In this document: positions 37,447 to 46,921 of the stretch, piece after piece
How the letters are laid out: every line of letters starts with the position of its first letter
Position numbering within the stretch: position 1 is the stretch's first letter
The notes under the pieces: generated by a model
The model's database searches: none
The model's input: the letters and a program-made list of their open reading frames with translations, nothing else
What the model was told of the DNA's origin: nothing
Source: an uncultured Monoglobus sp.
Lineage (GTDB): Bacteria > Bacillota > Clostridia > Monoglobales > Monoglobaceae
Reading direction: 5' to 3'
NCBI GenBank assembly: GCA_947625055.1
Contig: CANQMT010000005.1
Coordinates: forward strand, 1 to 64,000
DNA length: 64,000 nucleotides
Position numbers and translations under genes: made by a program

Positions 37447-37532
37447 GCGGACTAAAAATAGTTTCTTTGCCGTCCGGACGAGGCATGACGGAACCGGGTC
37501 AGGCGATCATATAAGAACTATTTTTAGCCCGC
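37447..37532 (+). ncRNA. Structured RNA-like element with a guanidine-III-like core
   Basis: Arms at 37447-37464 and 37515-37532 are complementary over 18 bases except one mismatch and one wobble, making a long closing stem. Inside, TCCGG-ACGAGG (37473-37483), ten bases, then CCGGG-TCAGG (37494-37503) match the order, spacing and nearly all bases of the guanidine-III (ykkC-III) riboswitch pseudoknot as I recall it. The second helix would be weak (ATGA with TCAT). It lies downstream of the SLH gene and before convergent S41, with no transporter to control, so a cis-riboswitch role is doubtful. Confidence 0.4.
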
Positions 37533-37570
37533 AGCTTTATTTGAGTTATATTAATAACACTTTTTCGACA

Positions 37571-37603
37571 AACCGGACGGCTTTTCAAAAGCCGCCCGGT
37601 TTT
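37571..37603. terminator. Bidirectional terminator between SLH and S41 genes
   Basis: AACCGGACGGCTTTT pairs with AAAAGCCGCCCGGTT across a short loop, with T-runs on both strands, seven bases from the S41 stop codon. Confidence 0.9.
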
Positions 37604-37609
37604 ATGTTC

Positions 37610-39130
37610 TTATTCATTCGGAATTATGCCGAAGTGGCTCATCGCCGCGTCAAGCTGGTCATCGACCTCCTGACGGGTCTCAAGAAGCGCCTTGTACACT
37701 TCGCGCTGGGTAGTGAGGTCAAGCACTCCGTAGGGAAAAAGTCCGCGGTTTGCTTGGAAATAAGTTATTGCCGCCTCAAGCTCATCATCAAAATACGGGT
37801 CGTCAATATTTCCGGCGTAAAGTCCCCAGACGGCGAAAATTTTCTTGGCTTTAGCAACATTGGGGTCGGTCATTCCCTTTTCGTAAACGGCCGCGTAGTC
37901 AAAATCGCTGTAGCCGCTGTGGTCAAACGGAATGAAGGTATTTTCGACCTTGGAATCGGGAGTCAGACCGATCTGGTCAATATTGTTTCCTAACGGCGTA
38001 AGGTAATAAGCCGCAGTATATTTCATCGCTTCGCCGTCCTTGAGCGGCATTGTGTTCTGGACCGTGCCCTTGCCGAAGGTCGTGGTTCCGATGAGAATTC
38101 CGGCATCGTTTTCTCTGATCGCCGCCGCAAGAATTTCGGATGCGCTGGCGGTGTTCTCATTGACCAGAACCACCAGATCGTATTTCTTGTCCGATGTGTT
38201 GCTTGAGGTGTATGTCACGTCAAACATGTCGGCTTTGTGATCTTCCATAACAATGGTTTTGCCGTTCGGAACAAAATATCCGGCGATCTCAACCGCCTCG
38301 TTCAGATAGCCGCCGCCGTTGTCGCGCACGTCGATTATCAGGTCGGTTATATCATTTTCCTCAACAACCTTCATTGCCTCGGCAAACTGTTCCGCCGCGT
38401 TGTCCATAAAGCTGTAGATCCTTATGTACATAGCTTTTCGGGGGCTTGAGTCGATGTCGTCTTTGCCTTCTATCAGGTTATATGATACCGAGAGGCGCTC
38501 GGCGATCTCCTCACGCGTAATTGTGAAATAAAGCGGACCCTCAATTCCTTCGCGGACAACGCCGACGACAACCTGAGTTCCTATTTCGCCGCGTATGAGA
38601 CTTTGAGCGGTGGTCAGATCTGCTCCGAAAAGCTCGACTCCGTCCGCGCTGTAGAGCACATCGCCCGGCAGTATTCCTGCTTTGGCTGCCGGAGACTCGT
38701 TATAGATCGAGCCGACCACAAGCTTGCCGCCGACCTCGTTTATGGTTATGCCTATGCCGCCGATCGAGCCCTCAAGCTGAGAGATAAACTCATTATACTC
38801 GTCAGAACCGGGATAGAAAACCGAGTAGTCGTCGATCGACGAAAGCAGCGCGGTCATTACCTGCTCGTAAAGCTCGGGATGAGTCTTAAGCACTTCGGTC
38901 AGGGCCGCCCTGTAAAGAGTATTTGATGTGACTCCGTCCTTGGCGAAAACCGCCAGAAAGTCAATAACTTCATTCACATATTCCGCAATAAATTCACCGC
39001 TGTACTCGTTTGACTCATCGGTCGCCGTGGCGACCGCCTCATCCTCGGCGTACACCGCCGGAACAAAGTTCAAGGACATACAACCGACAGCGAGAGCCGC
39101 GGCGAGAAATCTCCTGAATTTCCTTATCAT
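37610..39130 (-). CDS. S41 family carboxyl-terminal processing protease
   Basis: The 506-residue exported protease has a signal/membrane segment (about 5-27), a PDZ domain (about 140-225; GGIGITINEVGGKLVVGSI), and the S41 catalytic domain. The Ser is in SASEILAAAI and the Lys in TFGKGTVQNT. A C-terminal peptidoglycan-binding-like segment (about 440-490; AITYFQANRGLFPYGVLD) follows. CtpA/CtpB proteases of this kind act in the envelope, for instance in sporulation signalling or muropeptide-enzyme turnover. Confidence 0.93.
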   Translation of the reverse strand: MIRKFRRFLAAALAVGCMSLNFVPAVYAEDEAVATATDESNEYSGEFIAEYVNEVIDFLAVFAKDGVTSNTLYRAALTEVLKTHPELYEQVMTALLSSIDDYSVFYPGSDEYNEFISQLEGSIGGIGITINEVGGKLVVGSIYNESPAAKAGILPGDVLYSADGVELFGADLTTAQSLIRGEIGTQVVVGVVREGIEGPLYFTITREEIAERLSVSYNLIEGKDDIDSSPRKAMYIRIYSFMDNAAEQFAEAMKVVEENDITDLIIDVRDNGGGYLNEAVEIAGYFVPNGKTIVMEDHKADMFDVTYTSSNTSDKKYDLVVLVNENTASASEILAAAIRENDAGILIGTTTFGKGTVQNTMPLKDGEAMKYTAAYYLTPLGNNIDQIGLTPDSKVENTFIPFDHSGYSDFDYAAVYEKGMTDPNVAKAKKIFAVWGLYAGNIDDPYFDDELEAAITYFQANRGLFPYGVLDLTTQREVYKALLETRQEVDDQLDAAMSHFGIIPNE

Positions 39131-39188
39131 ATAATCATCTCCGTGTAAAAATTTAACTCCCTTTTGACCCCAATTATATAAAATTTTT

Positions 39189-39575
39189 TTATTTTACCAA
39201 TATTCCTATAACTCTGTAGGTGCCGTCGGCCAGCTTGGCGACGGTCGCGCGCACCTTCATGTCCAAAAACCACGCAAGCGACTTCGCATCAAGCACGGAT
39301 CCGTCTTTGGCGTAAACCATGTTGCCGTCAAAAGCCGGAACGGCGGTGTATTCAAGAGCCGCCGCGGCAGATGCCGCCGCGCTGTCGCCGCTTAAAACCG
39401 GCGAAATGTCTTTTAAAATTATTTCGCCCTCGTTCCAGTCCGAAAGGTAGAGGGTGGCGTTCAGCATCGAGACCTCTGTGACGATCCTGCCCTCGTCTAT
39501 CGCGAAAGTCGACAGCGGCGCCGCTGCCAAGGCCGCGATCAATGTCAGTATTATAAGTCGTTTAAAAATTTTCAT
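39189..39575 (-). CDS. Small secreted protein of unknown function
   Basis: The 128-residue protein has a signal peptide ending near residue 23 (LAAAPLSTFA) and a mature part of about 100 residues without cysteines. Segments such as VSMLNATLYLSDW and ISPVLSG suggest a small beta-rich fold; I do not recognise a family. I choose ATG 39575, with GGAG ten bases upstream, rather than the start at 39593. It lies between argS and the S41 protease on the same strand and may be cotranscribed with either. Confidence 0.65.
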   Translation of the reverse strand: MKIFKRLIILTLIAALAAAPLSTFAIDEGRIVTEVSMLNATLYLSDWNEGEIILKDISPVLSGDSAAASAAAALEYTAVPAFDGNMVYAKDGSVLDAKSLAWFLDMKVRATVAKLADGTYRVIGILVK

Positions 39576-39608
39576 ATGTTTTCTCCAAATCACTTTGCCG
39601 CATGTGTT

Positions 39609-41315
39609 TTACATGTGTTCGGGGGCGGTTATTTTAAGCATGCCCAGCACTCCGGCGATAACCTGCCGCGCGCAGTCGATAAGCTTGACGCGGGCGTCGC
39701 GCAGCTTTTCATCCTCAACGTTCACGCGGCAGTTGTTGTAAAAGCCGTGGAACTCGCCGGCGAGCTCGGTCACATACCGCGTCATGCGGGCGGGCTCCAA
39801 AGTTTCGGCGGAAATTCTTATTTCCTCGGGCATGTCCGCAAGCTTTTTCAGCAGCGACAGCTCGCTCTCGTGGACGAGCAGAGAGGGATCGATCTCTGCG
39901 AAAGGTTTGGGCGAAACGCCGTCCTCTTTCAAGATCCTGAGTATGCCGCAGATCCTCGCGTGGGCGTACTGCACGTAGAAAACGGGATTGTCGTTGCTCT
40001 GTTCCTTGGCGAGACCCAAGTCAAAGTCAAGGTGGCTGCCCGCGCCGCGCATGTTGAAGAAGAAGCGCGCCGCGTCAATGCTGACCTCCTCAAGCAGATC
40101 GGTCAGGCTTATCGCTTTTCCGGTGCGTTTCGACATGCGGACGACTTCGCCGTCCTGCATCAGATGCACAAGCTGCATAAGCACGATGTCGAGCCGTTTT
40201 GAGTCGATGCCGACGGCCTCAAGCGCCTCTTTCATCCTTGCCACATGGCCGTGATGATCCGCGCCCCAGACGTTGATCGCGCGGTCAAAGCCGCGGGTCT
40301 CAAGCTTGTTTATATGATACGCGATGTCAGCCGCGAAGTAGGTCGGAATTCCGTTCTGACGGATCAGGACTTCGTTTTTCTCAAGCCCCATCTTTTCGCA
40401 GTCGAGCCACAGCGCCCCGTCCTCCTCGTAGGTGTAGCCGCGTTCTGTCAGGCGGTCGATCGCCGCTTTGACCGCGCCGCTTTTGTGCAGCTCGCTCTCG
40501 CGGAACCAAACGTCATAGTGAATTCTGTATTTTTCAAGATCGGTTTTAAGAGCGGCGATGTTTTTCTCAAGCGCGTAGTTAATAAGCGCCTGCGCCCGCT
40601 CGCTTTCGTCAGCGTCAAGATACTTATCGCCGTTTATCTCGATAAACTCCTTTGCGCGGTCGATTATGTCCTGTCCCTGATAGCCGTCCTCGGGGAATTC
40701 CGCCGCGTCCTCGCCGCGGAGCTGCTGGATATACCTCGCGCTCAGCGAGCGGCCGAACTTGTCGATCTGGTTGCCCGCGTCGTTGATGTAAAACTCGCGC
40801 GTGACGTCATATCCGGCGTATTCGAGTACCGAGGCAAGACAGTCGCCCAAAGCTCCGCCGCGGGCGTTGCCCATATGCATCGGGCCCGTGGGGTTCGCGC
40901 TGACGAACTCGACCATGACCTTTTTGCCTTTGCCGATGTCAATTTTGCCGTAATCTTTGCCCTGCTCCTCAATTGCACGCATTGTCTCGTGCAGCCAGGC
41001 GGGATTTAAGTAAAAATTGATAAAGCCCGCGCCCGCGACCTCGATCTTTTCAATGTTTTTGCCTTTGTCGTTTTCAAGGCGGCTCACGATCTCATCGGCG
41101 ATTTTTCTCGGCGCGCAGCGGAATTCCTTCGCGAGCGCCATAGCCGCGCTACACGCGAAGTCGCCGTGGGCCTTGTCTTTGGGCACCTCAAGCTTTATCC
41201 GATCGCTCAGCGCATCAATGTCCGCGGCGCTCAGAGCGCCGTCGTCCATGGCGGCCTCAAGCGCCTGTTTTATTTTGTCTGTGATCTCCTGTTTTATCTT
41301 GTCGGTAATGCTCAT
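39609..41315 (-). CDS. argS: Arginyl-tRNA synthetase
   Basis: The 568-residue class I synthetase has the HIGH-type motif (SANPTGPMHMGNARGG), the KMSK-type motif (VVRMSKRTGKAISL), an N-terminal Add-1-like domain and a C-terminal helical anticodon domain (YVTELAGEFHGFYNNCRV). Length and domain order are normal. A 384-bp stretch of dispersed repeats separates it from the DUF1934 gene upstream, which is its usual direct neighbour in Bacillus (ywiB-argS). Confidence 0.97.
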   Translation of the reverse strand: MSITDKIKQEITDKIKQALEAAMDDGALSAADIDALSDRIKLEVPKDKAHGDFACSAAMALAKEFRCAPRKIADEIVSRLENDKGKNIEKIEVAGAGFINFYLNPAWLHETMRAIEEQGKDYGKIDIGKGKKVMVEFVSANPTGPMHMGNARGGALGDCLASVLEYAGYDVTREFYINDAGNQIDKFGRSLSARYIQQLRGEDAAEFPEDGYQGQDIIDRAKEFIEINGDKYLDADESERAQALINYALEKNIAALKTDLEKYRIHYDVWFRESELHKSGAVKAAIDRLTERGYTYEEDGALWLDCEKMGLEKNEVLIRQNGIPTYFAADIAYHINKLETRGFDRAINVWGADHHGHVARMKEALEAVGIDSKRLDIVLMQLVHLMQDGEVVRMSKRTGKAISLTDLLEEVSIDAARFFFNMRGAGSHLDFDLGLAKEQSNDNPVFYVQYAHARICGILRILKEDGVSPKPFAEIDPSLLVHESELSLLKKLADMPEEIRISAETLEPARMTRYVTELAGEFHGFYNNCRVNVEDEKLRDARVKLIDCARQVIAGVLGMLKITAPEHM

Positions 41316-41348
41316 GCTGAAATTTTTTCCTTTCTGCGGTTTATATTT

Positions 41349-41640
41349 TCTGTTCGCTAATTTCTATGTTGACCCCTCTCAGTCAGCTTCGCCTCATGTC
41401 CGCTCACGTTAATGATTTGTGGCTACGTTTATTCGTGGAAACGGAATACCGTGGTGTAACGAACCCGCTTCGCGGCTCCGGCCGCAGACAGCTCTCCCCA
41501 AGGGGCGAGCCTTTTTGGCTTCCTCTTGAGGGAAAGGCAAAAAGTAGGATGAGGTGTTCTATTCGCTATTCGCTAATCTCTACGTTCGGGCGGATGATAT
41601 CCGCCCCTACGAAAAAATGATCATTTTTTTGATTAAACAT
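41349..41640. repeat. Cluster of dispersed palindromic repeats (copy A)
   Basis: The 384-bp gap between argS and the DUF1934 gene is made of repeat pieces. CCCCTCTCAGTCAGCTTCGCC (41376-41395) and the ACAGCTCTCCCCAAGGGGCG region are the two ends of the element seen intact at 48719-48761, here in reverse and split by about 90 bp. The palindrome GGGCGGATGATATCCGCCC (41588-41606) recurs at 48640. The segment around 41437-41486 recurs at 53796-53846. A palindromic AAAAAATGATCATTTTTT follows at 41612. The rest of the gap, to 41699, shows no gene. Confidence 0.8.
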
Positions 41641-41699
41641 ACGACCGCGGGGATATATGCTGTGTTTTTGATGCATTATTTCCGCGTAGTACCTAGTAC

Positions 41700-42122
41700 C
41701 TATTCTCTAATCTCTACGTTGACCGTCATGTTGTTTTTTATGAAGTTCCGGTTGTCGGCGTCAAGCAGATAGTCCATGTTGAGAGTTCCGCCGCGTTCTC
41801 CGAAATCATAGTCGATCTTCTCGGTCGTGACCGCGGCCCCCACTTGCCCGTAGGGCGTGTCCACAAAACAAAGACTCTTTTCGCCTTTTATGTAATCCAT
41901 TTTTGAGGCGAAGCGCCCCTTGCGGGAAACGCTCACTCCCGATCCGCTGACCTTGATAGTGGTGGTCGTGTTCTCATAGCCTGTCATTATGCTCTCGTCA
42001 TAGATTATGTATATTTTATTGTTCCGAACCGCGTATCTGCCTCGGGTATCAAGCGATATCGTCTCTTTTTCCCCGTCAATTTCCTGGTCGGTGCGAATGG
42101 AAATAAATGCGTTATCTTTCAT
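41700..42122 (-). CDS. DUF1934 (YwiB-like) protein
   Basis: The 140-residue protein looks like the DUF1934/YwiB family of small calycin-like beta-barrels: ISIRTDQEIDGEKETISL at the start, then IYIIYDESIMTGYENTTTTIKV, VSRKGRF and GTLNMDYLLDADN. Its function is not established. Its last codons (NVEIRE) are encoded by a sequence that also ends several of the nearby repeats (AACGTAGAGATTAG), so the repeat cluster may have reshaped the 3' end of the gene. murI lies 18 bp upstream. Confidence 0.82.
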   Translation of the reverse strand: MKDNAFISIRTDQEIDGEKETISLDTRGRYAVRNNKIYIIYDESIMTGYENTTTTIKVSGSGVSVSRKGRFASKMDYIKGEKSLCFVDTPYGQVGAAVTTEKIDYDFGERGGTLNMDYLLDADNRNFIKNNMTVNVEIRE

Positions 42123-42140
42123 ATGTAAAAAGCTCCTTTT

Positions 42141-42950
42141 TCAGTATCTCTCGATGTCGATCTTTGTAACCTCGCCGTCAATTTTCCGCGAGAGAAAGAG
42201 GCTGCCAAGCTCCTCAAACCCGTGGACCGTATCGCTCACATAGTATTTGGCGCGGCCCTTTTCGGTTTTATCGGTCAGCAAATCATGAACAGCCATGACG
42301 CGCTTGGCGTCGTCAGCCGCCGCGGCGCCCGAGTCGATGAGACTGACATTGTCGCCGACGATTTTTCGGATCGTGTTTTTGAGCAGAGGATAGTGGGTGC
42401 AGCCTAAGATTATGGTGTCGGCACCGCCTTTAACGATGTTTTCAAGATATTCCTCGGCCAGCATTTCAGCGATCTTGGTGTCGGCGTAGCCGTTTTCAAC
42501 CGCCGGTACAAACATCGGGCATGCAGTCGAAATCACTTTAAAGTCCGGGTCGATTTTACCGAGCTTTTCGGCGTATTTGCCGCTGTTTATCGTGCCGCGC
42601 GTGCCGAGAACGCCTATCACGCCGTTTTTGGTGGCCGCGGCCGCCTGCTTTGAAGCCGCGTCAACAACGCCGATTATATCGGTGTCGTATTCGGTGGTTA
42701 TGTGGGGCAAAGCCGCGCTGCTGGCGGTCCCGCAGGCGATTATAATGAACTTTATGTCAAAGCTCCTTAAAAAGTTTATGTCCTGACGAACATATTTAAC
42801 AATGGTGGAAGAACTTCTGGTTCCGTAAGGCACACGCCCCGTGTCGCCAAAATATATGATGTCCTCATAGGGCATTATGCGCATGACTTCGCGCACACAG
42901 GTGAGACCTCCCAAGCCCGAGTCGAATATTCCGATTGGTCTGTTGTCCAT
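42141..42950 (-). CDS. murI: Glutamate racemase
   Basis: The 269-residue enzyme makes D-glutamate for peptidoglycan. Both catalytic cysteines are present in their motifs (IACGTASSA and LGCTHYPLL), along with the N-terminal IGIFDSGLGGLTC and PYGTRS segments. It sits between ddl and the DUF1934 gene on one strand; ddl, another cell-wall enzyme, is 33 bp upstream. Confidence 0.97.
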   Translation of the reverse strand: MDNRPIGIFDSGLGGLTCVREVMRIMPYEDIIYFGDTGRVPYGTRSSSTIVKYVRQDINFLRSFDIKFIIIACGTASSAALPHITTEYDTDIIGVVDAASKQAAAATKNGVIGVLGTRGTINSGKYAEKLGKIDPDFKVISTACPMFVPAVENGYADTKIAEMLAEEYLENIVKGGADTIILGCTHYPLLKNTIRKIVGDNVSLIDSGAAAADDAKRVMAVHDLLTDKTEKGRAKYYVSDTVHGFEELGSLFLSRKIDGEVTKIDIERY

Positions 42951-42983
42951 ATTTATTATCCTTTCGCGGTTCGGCCGCAGTTT

Positions 42984-44039
42984 TTATCCGCGGCGCTTTA
43001 TCGCCAGGTCTATCAATTTGTCAAGAAGTTCCGTTCCGCCGAGCCCGCTTTTTTCCCAAAGCTTGGGATACATGCTTATCGACGTGAATCCCGGTATGGT
43101 GTTGATCTCGTTGAGCCTGATTTCGCCGCTGTTCTTATCCACAAAGAAGTCGACTCTCGAAAGACCGCGGCACTCGCATATTTTGTATGCTTTAAGCGCG
43201 TAATCCTTGAGCCTTGTCTCAACGTCTTTATCAATGTTCGCAGGAATTGTAAGCACCGAGTCGTCGCTGTTGTATTTTGCGTCAAAGTCATAAAACTCGT
43301 TGGCGGGCGCGATCTCACCAATGTTCTCGGCGATTTTCGGATTGAAGTTTCCCAGCACCGCGCTCTCGACTTCCGAAGCCGAGATGAATTCCTCGATAAG
43401 CACTTTGTAATCGTGCTCAAACGCCAGTTTTACGCCTTCGATAAGCTCGTTTCGGTTATGGGCCTTGCTTATGCCCACCGACGAGCCCGCGTTTGAGGGC
43501 TTGATAAAGCAGGGATAGCCGAGTTTTTCCTCAACCTCGCGGACGTCAAGCTCCTCGCCGAGCTTGACCGTCACCCAGTCGGCCTGGGGAATTCCGGCCT
43601 CTTTGAACAGGATCTTCGCCATGCATTTGTCCATGCAGACCGAGCTGCCCAAAACTCCCGAACCGACATACGGGATTCCGGCGATCTCGAACAGGCCCTG
43701 GATAGTGCCGTCCTCACCGTTTTTTCCGTGGAGCACGGGTATCGCGGCGTCGATCTTGATCAGCTCCGCCGCGCCGTCTTTGTCGAAGCGCAAAATTCCG
43801 CCGTCGCTCCGCGAAGGCGAGATGACAGCCTTGTCGAATTTATCCTTCGCGCCGTCGTCCGCGTCCGAGGCGATGTCGCCCGTGAAATACGTCCAGTTGC
43901 CGGATTTGTCTATAAAAATTTTATGTATATCATACTTATCCTTGTCAAGCAGGTCAATGACCGTCGCGGCTGAAATTTTGCTTATGTCGTGCTCGCTTGA
44001 AACGCCGCCGAACACAACGCATACGCTTTGCTTAGCCAT
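42984..44039 (-). CDS. ddl: D-alanine-D-alanine ligase
   Basis: The 351-residue ATP-grasp enzyme joins two D-alanines for the peptidoglycan stem. VVFGGVSSEHDIS at the N-terminus, the HGKNGEDGTIQG segment, KPSNAGSSVGISK and NEINTIPGFTSISMYPKLW are characteristic. It heads the ddl-murI set. Upstream, 44040-44393 is AT-rich and holds the kinase promoter; no gene is visible there. Confidence 0.97.
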   Translation of the reverse strand: MAKQSVCVVFGGVSSEHDISKISAATVIDLLDKDKYDIHKIFIDKSGNWTYFTGDIASDADDGAKDKFDKAVISPSRSDGGILRFDKDGAAELIKIDAAIPVLHGKNGEDGTIQGLFEIAGIPYVGSGVLGSSVCMDKCMAKILFKEAGIPQADWVTVKLGEELDVREVEEKLGYPCFIKPSNAGSSVGISKAHNRNELIEGVKLAFEHDYKVLIEEFISASEVESAVLGNFNPKIAENIGEIAPANEFYDFDAKYNSDDSVLTIPANIDKDVETRLKDYALKAYKICECRGLSRVDFFVDKNSGEIRLNEINTIPGFTSISMYPKLWEKSGLGGTELLDKLIDLAIKRRG

Positions 44040-44252
44040 ATTAATCTCCTTCTTTCAATTGATCATGCTTTAAATTATACTGCTCTAACATACTATTTTA
44101 CCATAATTTTTTTTAAATTCAATAGTTATTATGAATAAATTTTGCGCACCCGCGGCAAGATCTTTTGAAAACCCCCGAAAACCCGCATGCCGCGCCGTTT
44201 TTTGAATTTTTGTAAACTGTTGTTATTTATGCCGCGGGAGGATTAATTTTGC

Positions 44253-44281
44253 TTGATTTACGATAATGTTTATGCTATAAT
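44253..44281 (+). promoter_or_regulatory. Promoter of the hybrid histidine kinase gene
   Basis: TTGATT (44253-44258) and TATAAT (44276-44281) are 17 bp apart, giving a leader of about 105 bases before the ATG at 44394. Confidence 0.75.
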
Positions 44282-44393
44282 GTATAAGGAAATGTATGTG
44301 TCCGGGAAGATATGCCGCCCGTTTGTCAAAAAGAGCATGGTATGAGATAAAAAGTGTGATTTTAAACAAAAAAGTGTAATAAGGAAAATCAAC

Positions 44394-46898
44394 ATGAGCC
44401 GCAAAAAGAAGTTTAAGAAGATTTTTTCGCAAATAAAACTGTATCTTATAATACTCATCGTGTTTTTGGCGCTGACGTGCGTTTCATTGGGTTATGTCAG
44501 AGCCAGACTTTTGAGCAATGCCCGCGAGAGCGGCACGTCTCTTGCCGCGACTTATGCGGTTGAAGAACAGAACAACATATCGCTTTATTCGACGCTGCTT
44601 GAGCTCGGTACCAAAAATATCGACGAGCATGCCGCGTCCGGAGCAAGTGAAGCCGAGATGTGGATCGCGGACTATTTAAACGGCATCAACACGTATTTCG
44701 GAGACAGCTTTGATCCGCTCGCCGTGATTGACGGAAAATGCATTTTCGCCAATCCGCGCCAAGATCCCGAGGCCTATGACTACGCCTCCGAGGAATGGTA
44801 CAAGATGGCGGAGGAAGCGGACGGAAAAGTCATTTTTACAGACATACATGATGACGCGTATGTGGGCGGCAGAGTGATCACCGCGGCCAAAAAGGCCGAT
44901 AATTCCGACAGCGTTGTGGCGTTTAATATTTTCCCCGAGAGTTTTAACTATTTCGGGGACCGTTCAAGCGTTCCCGAAGGCGGAAGATATTACCTCTGCG
45001 ACAGCAGCGGAGAACTCATATATTACCGGACGGATTACGGCGACAGCTACGATGAGTGCCGTCGGTTCGCGTCGAACCTGGTCAAAGGAATAGAGAGCGG
45101 CGAGTATGCGGAGTCCGGGGCTGTGTTTAATTCAAAGAGCGAAGGCAGGCGCGGCGTGTATTATTACAAGATGAGCAACGGCTGGATCTCAATTTTGACT
45201 ATACAGATAAGCGTGATCCTGGGCGGCCTTAACTCGTTTTATCTTATTATATTGCTGCTGATGCTGGGCGTATTGCTGCTTTTGGCGTATATGACATTCC
45301 GCGACTATAAAAACAAGCAGAGCGCGGAACGCGCCCGCGATACGGTCCAGGTCCTGGGCAATATGTATTATGCGATATACAGGGTCAACTATATTAACGG
45401 CACTTTTGAGGCGATCAAGGTTTCGGACTATGTCGGCGAAAAGATCGGCACGTCCGGAAGCTACGAAAAGCTAATCGACACGATAAACGAAGTGACCGAC
45501 GAAAACACCGGACAGGACTTTAAGTCCAGCTTCTCGCTTGAAAAAATAAAAGAATTGGTTGACGCCGGAGTTAAGGATTTTGGCGGCGACTTTCTGCGCC
45601 GCTTCCACGAGTCATACAAATGGGTCAACGTCAGACTGCTGTTTGATGACAACCTGGCTCACGGCGAGGTCGTGCTGTGCTTCAGACGCATTGACAACGA
45701 GAAAGACCGTCAGCTCGAGCAGCTTAATCTGCTGCGCAACGCGCTGCGTTCCGCCAGAAAGAGTGAGAACGCGAAGAACGTATTTTTCAGCAACATGTCC
45801 CACGATATGCGGACGCCGCTTAACGCTATTATCGGCCTTACCGGCCTCGCGAAGCAGAATATCGGCGATCCCGAGAAAACTGCGGAATACATACGTAAGA
45901 TCGAGCTTTCGGGCAAGCAGCTTTTGAACCTTATAAATGATCTGCTTGAGATCTCACGGATCGAAAACGGCAAGGTTTCGCTTGAGTTTAAACCTGTGGA
46001 CATCGTAAAGTGCGTCGAAGGCTGCGCGGATCTGTTCCGAGACCAGGCAAAGAAGGAAAAGAAGGATTTTTCGGTCAGCTTCGATGTGGAGAACAAAAGC
46101 GTGCTGTGCGATTCGTTCCGTCTGTCCCAGATCGTGAACAATCTGCTTTCCAACTCGTTTAAGTACAGCAGGCGCGGAGCCAAGATAAGACTCAGGGTAA
46201 AGGAGCGCCGGTTCCGCGAGCACAGCAAGTTCCAGATCGTCGTTGAGGACACCGGAATAGGCATGACGCCCGAGTTTATAAAGGAGATATTCGAGCCCTA
46301 CGCGCGCGAGAACAGATTCGGCGCGGGAAACGTTACCGGAACGGGACTCGGCATGCCGATAGTAAAAAGCCTCGTGCAGCAGATGAGCGGCGAGATCTTC
46401 GTTGAGAGCGAGCCGGGCCGTGGCAGCAGATTCACGGTTATAATCCCAATGGAGATCATGCGCAGCGACAGCGGCGCTGACGAGACCCGGGTATCCTCGG
46501 CGGATATCGACGTCAGCGGGCTTAAAGTGCTTCTTGCCGAGGATAACGCGATCAATATGGAGATCGCGGCGGAAATTCTCGGCGATAAGGGAATAATAGT
46601 CACCGAGGCCTGGAACGGCGCGGAGGCTGTGGAAGCCTTTAAAAAGTCCGGCCCCTATGAATTTGACGCGATACTCATGGATATGCAGATGCCGCAGATG
46701 GACGGCTGCGAGGCTGCGCGCGCTATAAGAAAACTGGATCGCGGCGATGCGTCGGATATTCCGATCATCGCGGTTACGGCCAACGCCTTTGCCGAGGATG
46801 TCGCGCAGACCACAGAGGCGGGCATGAACGCGCATATTTCAAAACCGATAGACTTTGACGAGCTTTATCGGGTGCTGAACGAATTGGTAAAACGTTAA
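44394..46898 (+). CDS. Hybrid sensor histidine kinase with receiver domain
   Basis: The 834-residue membrane protein has a transmembrane helix at about 14-36, an extracellular Cache-like sensor region (about 40-265), a second helix (about 273-300), and a cytoplasmic PAS-like region. The kinase core has FFSNMSHDMRTPLNAIIGL with the phospho-His, then an ATPase domain with GTGLGMPIVKSLV. A C-terminal receiver (about 705-834; VLLAEDNAIN, ILMDMQMPQMDG) follows. No DNA-binding partner is adjacent, so the output is unknown. speE begins 23 bp after its stop and may share the transcript. Confidence 0.93.
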   Translation: MSRKKKFKKIFSQIKLYLIILIVFLALTCVSLGYVRARLLSNARESGTSLAATYAVEEQNNISLYSTLLELGTKNIDEHAASGASEAEMWIADYLNGINTYFGDSFDPLAVIDGKCIFANPRQDPEAYDYASEEWYKMAEEADGKVIFTDIHDDAYVGGRVITAAKKADNSDSVVAFNIFPESFNYFGDRSSVPEGGRYYLCDSSGELIYYRTDYGDSYDECRRFASNLVKGIESGEYAESGAVFNSKSEGRRGVYYYKMSNGWISILTIQISVILGGLNSFYLIILLLMLGVLLLLAYMTFRDYKNKQSAERARDTVQVLGNMYYAIYRVNYINGTFEAIKVSDYVGEKIGTSGSYEKLIDTINEVTDENTGQDFKSSFSLEKIKELVDAGVKDFGGDFLRRFHESYKWVNVRLLFDDNLAHGEVVLCFRRIDNEKDRQLEQLNLLRNALRSARKSENAKNVFFSNMSHDMRTPLNAIIGLTGLAKQNIGDPEKTAEYIRKIELSGKQLLNLINDLLEISRIENGKVSLEFKPVDIVKCVEGCADLFRDQAKKEKKDFSVSFDVENKSVLCDSFRLSQIVNNLLSNSFKYSRRGAKIRLRVKERRFREHSKFQIVVEDTGIGMTPEFIKEIFEPYARENRFGAGNVTGTGLGMPIVKSLVQQMSGEIFVESEPGRGSRFTVIIPMEIMRSDSGADETRVSSADIDVSGLKVLLAEDNAINMEIAAEILGDKGIIVTEAWNGAEAVEAFKKSGPYEFDAILMDMQMPQMDGCEAARAIRKLDRGDASDIPIIAVTANAFAEDVAQTTEAGMNAHISKPIDFDELYRVLNELVKR

Positions 46899-46921
46899 AT
46901 TTTTTGAAAGGAAATGAATTT

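Noticed and set aside
37447-37532. Small SRP RNA at the 37.45-kb element
   Set aside because: GGGTCAGG recalls the SRP core, but the diagnostic GGAAGGAAGCAGC-type loop is missing.
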